DNA of 64,000 nucleotides from Bin87 sp034423115. Lineage in GTDB: Bacteria; Chloroflexota; Dehalococcoidia; Lucifugimonadales; UBA3495. The notes under the pieces were generated by a model. It was not told where the DNA came from and did not search any database. It saw only the letters and a program-made list of their open reading frames with translations. A program made the translations under genes and the position numbers. This document shows, in pieces, positions 57,509 through 64,000 of this stretch. Within the stretch, counting starts at the first letter, position 1. Each line of letters starts with the position of its first letter. The stretch lies in contig DAOUJD010000056.1 in NCBI GenBank assembly GCA_034423115.1, forward strand, positions 46,814-110,813, given 5' to 3'.

Positions 57509-58240
57509 ATGGAACTCACCCCAGAACGAGTGCTGGTGATCACCCCACATTCCGGCGCCGCCGCGGTATGGGCCGGAGGCGTAGTCGCCAAATGGGTTCG
57601 CGCTGGCGCAGAGGTGCACGGAGTCCTGTGCACCGACGGCAGCAAAGGTAGCCCAGACCCCGAGGTGAGTTCGGAGGAACTGGTGGAAGTCAGGGCTCGC
57701 GAACAACTGGACGCAGCGGAAATCCTGGGCGTCAAAAACTTTGTCATGCTGGGTAGACCCGACGGCGAACTGGAAGACACGGCCGATTTTCGAAAAGACT
57801 TGGTTCGCCAGATCAGGTTGATCAAGCCGGACGTCGTCCTGACCTCGGAACCCTACCGCCGCAACATGCAATGGCACCGCGACCACAGGATTACCGGCCA
57901 GGTCGCGCTGGACGCCGTGTTCCCGTACGCCAGGGACCATCTGCACTTTGGCGATCTATTCGCCAACGAAGGAATCGAGCCGCACAAGACCGGCATGATT
58001 TTGTTCTGGGGTTCCGAGAATCCCAACGCATTCGTCGACATTGCCGACGATTTCGACACCAAGATGCAGGCGGTCATGGCCCACCGCACCCAAACCGGGC
58101 AACGCACGGAAACCGAAATGCGCGCCTTTATCCATGCCCGCGCCGAAGAAGCGGCAGAGGCCGGCAACGTCTCCACCGACGACGACATTACCGGCCTGAA
58201 ACTGGCCGAGGCCTTCCGCCGTGTAAACTTCCGCACATAA
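57509..58240 (+). CDS. PIG-L/LmbE family protein (copy 2), probably catalytically altered
   Basis: The 243-residue paralog of the gene at 3042-3758 shares CTDGSKGSPDPEVSSEEL, then RAREQLDAAEILGVKNFVMLGRPDGELEDTADFRKDLVRQIR and EPHKTG. The N-terminal motif reads TPHSGAAAVW (residues 12-21) in place of AHPDDxE, so both catalytic/metal Asp residues and the Glu are missing although His14 stays. The second motif WHRDHR retains the histidines. The ATG has CAGGAGGAAC upstream and is well placed. Either a pseudo-enzyme or a changed reaction is expected. Confidence 0.85.
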   Translation: MELTPERVLVITPHSGAAAVWAGGVVAKWVRAGAEVHGVLCTDGSKGSPDPEVSSEELVEVRAREQLDAAEILGVKNFVMLGRPDGELEDTADFRKDLVRQIRLIKPDVVLTSEPYRRNMQWHRDHRITGQVALDAVFPYARDHLHFGDLFANEGIEPHKTGMILFWGSENPNAFVDIADDFDTKMQAVMAHRTQTGQRTETEMRAFIHARAEEAAEAGNVSTDDDITGLKLAEAFRRVNFRT

Positions 58241-58310
58241 CTCGTTCCTACGTAGCCTTTCGGCCCTTGAGAGTACCGCTGCTCAAACACCATCGGCCGT
58301 GGCTCGCTCC

Positions 58311-58838
58311 ATGTGGAAGTGGTTCATTTTCCTCGTGGGAGGCTTGGCGGCGGTCGCTTGCGCCCACGGCGGCGGAGTAGTCTTTCCGTCTCCCACATTG
58401 AGCTTGTTGGACCGTTCCCGTTTGGCTGCGTCGGAACAGCCCGCCGTCGAATCCTCTACACCTTTCCCTGCGTCCGTCGCGACCACCGGCGAGGCGGTGA
58501 TCGAACCCAACCCGGTGGATCTAGACATCCGCAGCGTGCCGACCCAACACCATGCGGTTGATTTCGTTTCGAAGCGATCGGCAGTGATTACGGCAAGCCC
58601 GGGCGGTTCTCCAATCGTCGTTCACAACGACGGCGAGCTCCTCGGCAGAAATGGATGCTCCGAGGTGCAATTGGCCCCAGAGGGGGATACCCGCCTGACG
58701 ATAATCTTGCCACACTCTGATGTTGAGACTCGTAGCCGATTCTATTTGGTGGGTTGCTCTCCCGGCAGAGCCACCCTCACGATTTTCAGTGAGGGCGAGC
58801 TGCTGAACATCTACCAATTCACCGTCCTGCCCCCGTAA
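58311..58838 (+). CDS. Small lipoprotein, unknown function
   Basis: The 175-residue product starts with a lipoprotein signal (WKWFIFLVGGLAAVAC, lipobox AAVAC). A Ser/Thr/Pro-rich linker and a beta-rich C-terminal domain of about 85 residues follow, with two Cys (CSEVQL and VGCSPG) that may form a disulfide. The pattern RFYLVGCSPGRATLTIFSEGELLNIYQFTVLP resembles an Ig-like repeat. No family is recognised. GTG 58299 is an alternative start. It is convergent with the large glycosyltransferase-like gene (7 bp apart). Confidence 0.65.
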   Translation: MWKWFIFLVGGLAAVACAHGGGVVFPSPTLSLLDRSRLAASEQPAVESSTPFPASVATTGEAVIEPNPVDLDIRSVPTQHHAVDFVSKRSAVITASPGGSPIVVHNDGELLGRNGCSEVQLAPEGDTRLTIILPHSDVETRSRFYLVGCSPGRATLTIFSEGELLNIYQFTVLPP

Positions 58839-58845
58839 TAGCGCG

Positions 58846-61197
58846 TCAGGTTTGAGGAATATGAAAATACTCTACGCTACTTTTCCTCGATGGCGTCGTG
58901 TACGTAAAGAAAGTCCCGCTAGGATATCGTTCTTGCAGTTCCATCATGATCGGCTGAGCTTCTGAGTTTTCAGATTCCGCGATGATGACACACGCTGGCC
59001 TCGCCAACGGTTCTGCCGCTTGAAATTCCGCATAGAGGACCACCGTGGCCCGATTCATCCCAGTGTCATAGCTGGAGATCGCTTTGCCGAGCGTAGATTC
59101 CGGATGTGCTCCGACGAACACCGTCCTCTCTCCGCGGGAACCACAGTGAGCGGAACGGGATGCGCCGACCGCCAACGCCTCGCCGGTGTAGTGAAACACC
59201 TCGTGGGTTCCGACCAACGCCCTATGCTGATTGAGCCACAAAGCTGAACCCAACACCACAATCAGCGCGATTGGTCCAGCAACCCGCGTCACAGTGATCT
59301 GAAACTGCGACAGTTGACCGATCAACAACCTGTATCCGGCGGCGGTTGCCAGGCCGGCCAACAGAGCCAAAGGCAGCACGATGGGGAACAGACGGGTGAT
59401 CGCCGTTGTCGGGTAAGGCGAGGTTAAGCCTGTCGCCAGGAACGCCACGGCGATCCAGATTAAACAGAGTCTGGCGGCTAGGGTGCTTGGATTTCCAATC
59501 GCGACTCCAATTCCGATCGCGGCCAAGGCGCCTGTGATCCGATCCAGCAGCGGCCCACCCACATAGGTGTGCGAAGCCGTGTTGAAATGGAATGCGGACA
59601 GATTGAGCTTCACGTTGGATATCAAGCGTTCCGCGACCGACCCTACCACTACCTCGGAATATCCCGCCGCTGTCTGCGCCAGCATTTTGGTCAAGATCTC
59701 CGCCCGAGCTATCAACAGAGTGGGCCACGCCGCCAGCAAAAACCCGGCAATCACCGGCCACAGTCGGAGGTACTCTCGCGGGCTGACGGAAACCATCGCG
59801 ACGAGAAGCATCACCGGGCCCACGATCCGCGCCGAATAGTGGAAATAAAATCCGATACCGACGCCAATACCGGCCAGAAAGAGGAACGAGGAGGTCCTCT
59901 TCTGCAGGCCCAAAACGAAGGCGACCATCGTCCAAATGGTGACCGGCAACGCGTCCAGATGGTTATACCCGCCGTTTAACAAACCGAACAGGTAGTGACT
60001 GGCTGCCAAAAAACCTGCCGCCGCAACTGCCGTGGCCCTGCCGCCCAGAACGCCACCCAAGGCGTACATGCCGGAAATCGCCAGGACCATGCTGGCGACC
60101 CCAGTCATTTTCCAACCGAAATGGCCGTCGCCGAACAGCGCCATCCACCCCGCTTTATAGAGCGTGTTGAACTCGGGATTGTTGTCATACACCCCGTTCT
60201 GCCCGAAGGGGTTCGTGGTTCCCATCTCCAACGCGCGCCGGGCGTGCTCATAAAACAGGTACTCGTCGCCCAGGGCCGCGTACCGCCACGCGGTCAGATT
60301 GGGAACGGTAAGGACGCAGTAGATTGCCAATATCGCCAGCAGCGGCAAGATGCCGCGCCAATTGCGTTTCGATCGCCCGCGCGCGTATTCGAGCAATTTG
60401 GTCGGGTGCCACCTGCCCGATGACCAGTAATCGGCCGGAACAAAAAACGAGGCGCAGGCTGCGATGCTGCCCAACCACAATCCGACGTCCCATGTGTTGT
60501 CAGCGCCGGTCGTTACTCTCACCAGCAGGACCAACGCCATCACGCCGCCAATGCCCAACGCAATCAGCTTTGGATACCGCTTACCGGATTGGACAACCCG
60601 CGGTGTGCTGTTCGTATCCGGTGCGCTGTCTGCGTGACCGACGGATATAGTGGATCGCCCAACCGTGGCTGCCCACAGCGCGATGGCGGCGATGCCTACC
60701 AGTATCGCGAACACTCCAAACCCAGGCAGTTCCCGACTGTCTCCCAGCCCAAACACCAATTGGGCCGCTACAATCCCCAGCAACCCGAACGGGAGCAGGA
60801 ACGAGCTAAATCCCTGTGGGATGGTGCGCCCGGCCAGCTCGACGGCCTCGCCAATGGGACGCCAACGGATCAGTGAAGATACGGTCTCTGTCCGGCTCGG
60901 AACGCCAACCACCATCCCGGCGCCACAGTAGACGCAAAACCGGTGCCCCACCGCGTTGGCCGCTCGACAACTGCGACACACGGCGTACACGCGCCGTCCG
61001 CATTGGCGGCAGTTGGTTTCGCCCCAGCCGTGTACTGCCCCACAGTGTGGGCAACGAGAGGGCGGGTTCGCCGGTTCAACCGGGCTGAAATCGGCATCCG
61101 TTGCGGTCGCGATTCCATAGTAACCGCACGCCGGACAGACGCCCTCCAACGTGTGCCGGATGGCGCCACACCGGGCGCAAACCCGGTCAGGGATCAT
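58846..61197 (-). CDS. Triple zinc-ribbon fused to a GT39/PMT-like membrane glycosyltransferase
   Basis: The 783-residue protein begins with twelve cysteines in six CxxC pairs (7/10, 21/24, 49/52, 63/66, 74/77, 88/91), enough for three zinc ribbons. It then has about a dozen hydrophobic segments, with the GT39-like motif LGDEYLFYEHARRALEMGTTNPFGQNGVYDNNPEFN around residues 315-350 as an extramembrane loop, where GDE and NPEFN may hold the catalytic acidic residue. This resembles dolichyl-phosphate mannosyltransferase-type enzymes that glycosylate at the membrane exterior. The ATG at 61197 is 6 bp after oppF, so it is in the same transcript. The zinc-ribbon array on such an enzyme is unusual. 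Confidence 0.75.
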   Translation of the reverse strand: MIPDRVCARCGAIRHTLEGVCPACGYYGIATATDADFSPVEPANPPSRCPHCGAVHGWGETNCRQCGRRVYAVCRSCRAANAVGHRFCVYCGAGMVVGVPSRTETVSSLIRWRPIGEAVELAGRTIPQGFSSFLLPFGLLGIVAAQLVFGLGDSRELPGFGVFAILVGIAAIALWAATVGRSTISVGHADSAPDTNSTPRVVQSGKRYPKLIALGIGGVMALVLLVRVTTGADNTWDVGLWLGSIAACASFFVPADYWSSGRWHPTKLLEYARGRSKRNWRGILPLLAILAIYCVLTVPNLTAWRYAALGDEYLFYEHARRALEMGTTNPFGQNGVYDNNPEFNTLYKAGWMALFGDGHFGWKMTGVASMVLAISGMYALGGVLGGRATAVAAAGFLAASHYLFGLLNGGYNHLDALPVTIWTMVAFVLGLQKRTSSFLFLAGIGVGIGFYFHYSARIVGPVMLLVAMVSVSPREYLRLWPVIAGFLLAAWPTLLIARAEILTKMLAQTAAGYSEVVVGSVAERLISNVKLNLSAFHFNTASHTYVGGPLLDRITGALAAIGIGVAIGNPSTLAARLCLIWIAVAFLATGLTSPYPTTAITRLFPIVLPLALLAGLATAAGYRLLIGQLSQFQITVTRVAGPIALIVVLGSALWLNQHRALVGTHEVFHYTGEALAVGASRSAHCGSRGERTVFVGAHPESTLGKAISSYDTGMNRATVVLYAEFQAAEPLARPACVIIAESENSEAQPIMMELQERYPSGTFFTYTTPSRKSSVEYFHIPQT

Positions 61198-61203
61198 CCC
61201 AGG

Positions 61204-62217
61204 CTAGAACAGGTGGCAAGCTACCTGTTGGACCGGCGAAAGCTGTCGCAATTCCGGATCGTCCACCGAACAACGCTCCATAACCATCGGACAACGCGGG
61301 TGGAAATGGCACCCGGTGGGAGGATTCAGCGGTGACGGCACTTCGCCGGAAATCACCATCTCCTCCCGCTCAATGTCGGGATGCGACGGCAACGAAGCGG
61401 CGATCAACGCCTTGGTGTACGGGTGGCTGGGGTTGGCGAAAAGGTCTCGCACCGGCGCCTGTTCCACCATCCGGCCAAGGTACATCACTCCCACCTGGTG
61501 GCTCATGTACCTCACTGTCGCCAGGTTGTGCGCGATCAACAGGAAACTGACGCCGTACTGGTCCTGCAACTGCCTCAGCAGGTTCATGATCTGCGCGCGA
61601 ATTGACACGTCCAGCGCTGACACCGGTTCGTCCAGCACGATCAGCTTGGGACGCAGGGAAAGGGCGCGCGCGATCGCGATACGCTGTCGCTGGCCGCCGC
61701 TGAACTCGTGCGGGTAGTACTCGCCCTGGGCTTGCCGCAGCCCCACGTCCCTCAGCAGCGTTTCCAGGTGTTCCTGGGCTTCGTGTTTGCCCATCGGCTG
61801 GTTGGTCAGTAGGGGTTCCAGGATGATGGAACCGACCCGCATGCGGGGATTCAACGAACTCCACGGGTCTTGGAACACCGCTTGCACCGAAGCGCGGTAT
61901 TCTCGTCGCTCGGAACCGGTGAACTGGCTGGCGTCTTTCCCGTTGAATTTCATCACGCCTTCGCTGGGTGTTTCCACCTGCAGCACCATGCGCGCCGTGG
62001 TCGTCTTGCCGCACCCCGACTCGCCCACCAGGCTGTACGTCTCGCCTTCCTTGATTTGGAAGGACACCCCATCAACAGCCTTGACCTCCCCGACCAGTCG
62101 GCGAAGCAGCACGCCCCGGGTTATCGGGAAATATTTCCGGATGTTCTCCAGCTCGATGATAGCGTTGCCACTGCCATTGCTGGTGGGGGTGGCAGCATCG
62201 GTTACGGCCTGCGTCAT
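61204..62217 (-). CDS. oppF: Oligopeptide/dipeptide ABC transporter ATP-binding protein (OppF type)
   Basis: The 337-residue ATPase energises peptide or nickel import. Motifs are Walker A GESGCGKTT, Q-loop VFQDPWSSLNPRM, signature SGGQRQRIAIARAL, Walker B LIVLDEPVSALD and the H-loop LIAHNLATVRYMS. The C-terminal oligopeptide-binding extension has PTGCHFHPRCPMVMERC. Its start overlaps the stop of oppD by 1 base (TGATG). The substrate-binding protein and permeases are not in the window; an IS110 element lies upstream of oppD. Confidence 0.93.
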   Translation of the reverse strand: MTQAVTDAATPTSNGSGNAIIELENIRKYFPITRGVLLRRLVGEVKAVDGVSFQIKEGETYSLVGESGCGKTTTARMVLQVETPSEGVMKFNGKDASQFTGSERREYRASVQAVFQDPWSSLNPRMRVGSIILEPLLTNQPMGKHEAQEHLETLLRDVGLRQAQGEYYPHEFSGGQRQRIAIARALSLRPKLIVLDEPVSALDVSIRAQIMNLLRQLQDQYGVSFLLIAHNLATVRYMSHQVGVMYLGRMVEQAPVRDLFANPSHPYTKALIAASLPSHPDIEREEMVISGEVPSPLNPPTGCHFHPRCPMVMERCSVDDPELRQLSPVQQVACHLF

Positions 62218-63230
62218 CAGCGAGCCTCCTCATTGGCGAATTCGGGGACCAGCCGCCAGCACGTCGCGATGTGACGTTGGTCGGCCACCACGGCTGGCGG
62301 GAACTCCTCCAGGCATTTGTCAAAAACGTAAGGACAACGGTCGGCGAAACTGCACCCCGGAGGCAGGTTGTCCAGGGCAGGGGGCTGCCCCTCGATCGAA
62401 TACAGGAAGTCTATGTCCTCGTCCACGTTGGGCACCGAGCGCATCAGTGCCTCCGTGTAGGGGTGTTGAGGGTTGTTGAACAGTTCGCGCACGTCGGCGA
62501 TTTCGGCAATCCGCCCGGCATACATCACCGCGACGCGGTCGCACATCTTCGCCACGATTCCAAAGTCGTGGGTTACGAAGATGATCGCCATACCCGTATC
62601 TTCCTGGAGTTCCTTCAACAGAGCGAGGTACTGGTATTGAATGGTAGCGTCCAGGGACGTAGTCGCCTCGTCGGCGATCAGTACGTTCGGAGCCCCAGCC
62701 ATTGCGATCGCTCCTACTACCCGCTGCCGCATGCCGCCGGACATCTGGTGGGGGAAGTTGGTGAACCGGGAATCCGGAGCCGGAATCTTGACTTTCGAAA
62801 GTAGCTCGATGGCACGATCTTTGAGGCTGGTGCTTCGTTGATCTGCGTCGTTTTGCCGGAGGGTCTCGATCACCTGGTTGCCTACGGTGTACACCGGGTT
62901 CAGCGAGGTCATCGGGTCCTGCAGAATCATGCAGATTTCTTTCCCTCGAATCTGCCGCATTTCGGCAGCCGATTTTTCTAACAGGTTCTCGCCCCGGTAC
63001 AGTATTTGCGAACCCTCTTCGATTCGGCCGGCCGGTTGCGGCACCAGTCCCATGATCGACAAAGAGGTCATGCTTTTCCCGGAACCGGATTCGCCAACCA
63101 CCCCCAACGTCTCGCCTGGATAGAGGTCGAAGTTAACACCGTCGACAGCTTTTACGATGCCGGTGCGCGTATGGAAATACGTTCGCAGATCCTTTACTTC
63201 CAGAATCGGACGCGTGTCAGCAGCTACCAT
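62217..63230 (-). CDS. oppD: Oligopeptide/dipeptide ABC transporter ATP-binding protein (OppD type)
   Basis: The 337-residue ATPase has Walker A GESGSGKSMTSLSIMG, Q-loop ILQDPMTSLNPVYTVGNQV, signature MSGGMRQRVVGAIAMA, Walker B VLIADEATTSLDA and the C-terminal PGCSFADRCPYVFDKC motif. It pairs with OppF as a heterodimeric motor. It begins at ATG 63230 with little upstream structure, and the permease and binding-protein genes expected in front are absent; 400 bp upstream lies the IS110 element. Confidence 0.93.
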   Translation of the reverse strand: MVAADTRPILEVKDLRTYFHTRTGIVKAVDGVNFDLYPGETLGVVGESGSGKSMTSLSIMGLVPQPAGRIEEGSQILYRGENLLEKSAAEMRQIRGKEICMILQDPMTSLNPVYTVGNQVIETLRQNDADQRSTSLKDRAIELLSKVKIPAPDSRFTNFPHQMSGGMRQRVVGAIAMAGAPNVLIADEATTSLDATIQYQYLALLKELQEDTGMAIIFVTHDFGIVAKMCDRVAVMYAGRIAEIADVRELFNNPQHPYTEALMRSVPNVDEDIDFLYSIEGQPPALDNLPPGCSFADRCPYVFDKCLEEFPPAVVADQRHIATCWRLVPEFANEEAR

Positions 63231-63371
63231 TAGTCCCCCTCCAAATTGCGGCGTAGCGTAACGTAAAGATTACCTAGTGGCAAGGCCGGCCCCAAATGAC
63301 CCCAGGGCCATTCGGTTATTGCTCGGTGAGTGGGTAGTCCGCTCATCCTGCGGAACGTCCGCCTACGGCGG
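63231..63371. other. Upstream region of oppD, no gene
   Basis: About 140 bp with a short CCGCC-TAC-GGCGG hairpin at 63359-63371. No promoter was identified with confidence. Confidence 0.4.
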
Positions 63372-63409
63372 GAGCCTGTCGAAGGACGCGCTCGTGGTTC
63401 GACAGGCTC
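63372..63409. repeat. Palindromic repeat (GAGCCTGTCGAA ... TTCGACAGGCTC)
   Basis: The two 12-base arms at 63372-63383 and 63398-63409 are perfect inverted repeats around a 14-base centre. This GTTCGACAGGCTC motif is a well known type of dispersed intergenic palindrome in many bacteria. It sits just before the IS110 left region. Confidence 0.7.
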
Positions 63410-63441
63410 ACCATGAGCGGGGCGCATGGAGACTTTGAAAA

Positions 63442-63653
63442 GGCCCTGCCCACTCGCCCCAGGGTCTTGTATCTTGACGGTGAAAGGGTACCGTGGTGGA
63501 CAACGGTGCGGCAGACCGGCAGGGCCCTGGTCCGTGGAGGCCGATCGAAAGCATGGGTCGCCGCACTGTCTCCTAAAGAGCCCGAACAGTTGCCTGGGAT
63601 AGCCAAGCCCGCATAGTGCAAGAACGGGCCATTATTTGATCGGGGGGTGCTTC
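63442..63653 (+). ncRNA. IS110 left non-coding end, candidate bridge-RNA region
   Basis: In the IS110 group the non-coding end upstream of the transposase encodes a bridge RNA of about 150-200 bases. Here about 210 non-coding bases precede the transposase ATG, with a long-range pair GGCCCTGCC (63442-63450) and GGCAGGGCC (63518-63526) and several small hairpins (ACGGT/ACCGT near 63476-63495). Boundaries and the RNA itself are inferred from position and structure, not proven. Confidence 0.4.
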
Positions 63654-64000
63654 ATGAGTGCAGAGGCTATTTACGTGGGCATTGACGTGTCTCAGGAACG
63701 GCTGGACGTGGCGGTGCGGCCCGCTGGCGACAGTTGGGGAGTGGGTTACGACCAGCCCGGGTTGGAGCAGTTGGCCGCTGAGTTGGCGGAGTTGGGTCCA
63801 GCAGCGGTGGTTTTGGAAGCCACCGGCAACCTGGAAGTTCCGGCGGTGGCGACGCTGGCGGCGGCGGGTCTGCCGGTGGTGGTGGTCAATCCCCGGCAGG
63901 TGCGGGACTTTGCCAAAGCCACCGGCCGGTTGGCCAAGACCGATGCCCTGGATGCCCAGGTGTTGGCCCATTTCGCTGAGGCGGTGCGTCCGGCCCAACG
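63654..64000 (+). mobile_element. IS110-family transposase, 3'-truncated by the window
   Basis: The visible 115 residues are the DEDD (RuvC-like) catalytic start of IS110 recombinases: AIYVGIDVSQERLDVAVRP with the first Asp, VVLEATGNLE with Glu, and VNPRQVRDFAKATGRLAKTDALDAQVLAHFAE with the later acidic residues. The C-terminal Ser-containing transposase_20 domain is beyond the window. ATG 63654 is weakly preceded by a G-rich run. It is the only mobile element seen. Confidence 0.9.

Noticed and set aside
63413..63616. 67-codon frame upstream of the IS110 transposase
   Set aside because: It lies in the expected non-coding left end of the element, has no ribosome site, and overlaps the structured region.
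1..64000. tRNA, rRNA or CRISPR arrays
   Set aside because: The spacers I read showed no cloverleaf with a T-arm GTTCGA core in context and no repeat-spacer arrays. tRNAscan would be needed to exclude a missed tRNA.

Overview
The window looks like a piece of a G+C-rich chromosome from an uncultivated marine-type Chloroflexota, most like the SAR202 / Dehalococcoidia-related lineages. This is inferred from gene content, because no rRNA or tRNA gene is visible. The pointers are four CaiB/BaiF-type CoA-transferase genes, an FMN-dependent luciferase-like monooxygenase, a TPP-enzyme/HpcH-aldolase pair, amidases, a thiolase-DUF35 pair, LmbE-type hydrolases and many TTG/GTG starts behind good Shine-Dalgarno sites. 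Only a 5'-truncated surE at the left edge and a 3'-truncated IS110-type transposase at the right edge are cut by the window.

Layout. 0-5.4 kb: surE end, two small minus-strand genes with a palindromic operator candidate, an MFS transporter, a LmbE-like hydrolase, a VOC protein and a tandem pair of HicB-like/zinc-knuckle paralogs. 5.5-11.8 kb (minus): DUF35 protein and thiolase, a nucleic-acid-binding-like/TM2 fusion, two amidases, and a GatC/AtzG-like small subunit. 11.8-12.6 kb: a non-coding, strongly strand-asymmetric C-rich spacer. 12.6-22.6 kb: metG and a polyprenyl diphosphate synthase; an amidohydrolase; an MBL-fold/HAD pair; and a minus-strand operon tyrA-aroA-gmk-lipA. 22.8-28.9 kb: TPP enzyme and aldolase, the flavin monooxygenase, a CtaG/FixH-like pair and a duplicated ferredoxin-fold protein. 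29.2-41.4 kb (plus): an acyl-CoA catabolic island with four CoA transferases, a double-hotdog MaoC-like hydratase, an SDR-like protein and an enoyl-CoA hydratase, interspersed with small membrane proteins, a Uma2 nuclease-like gene, a trypsin-like protease with a translationally coupled prodomain-like partner, and a retropepsin-like protease. 41.4-47.2 kb: nudC, an orphan CHC2-like zinc-finger gene, a secreted metallopeptidase lipoprotein, pth and a universal stress protein. 47.3-48.2 kb: a thioredoxin-fold lipoprotein whose first redox cysteine codon is an in-frame TGA followed by a SECIS-like hairpin, read here as a selenoprotein. 48.2-57.3 kb: a long plus-strand operon rpsF-ssb-rpsR-PPIase-hom-thrC-folE-acetyltransferase-glycosyltransferase-DUF502. 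57.5-64 kb: a second, catalytically altered LmbE paralog, a lipoprotein, a zinc-ribbon/GT39-like membrane protein downstream of oppD-oppF, and an IS110 element beside a palindromic repeat.

How the parts fit together: housekeeping blocks (translation, aromatic and threonine biosynthesis, lipoate, folate or queuosine precursor, isoprenoid) alternate with catabolic accessory blocks for carboxylic acids, amides and ring or chain-shortened acyl-CoAs. The strongest candidates for new biology are the UxxC TlpA-like selenoprotein with its attenuator-like leader, the protease plus stand-alone prodomain pair, and the paired HicB-like/zinc-knuckle proteins. All function calls are from reading motifs by eye; no database search was run.
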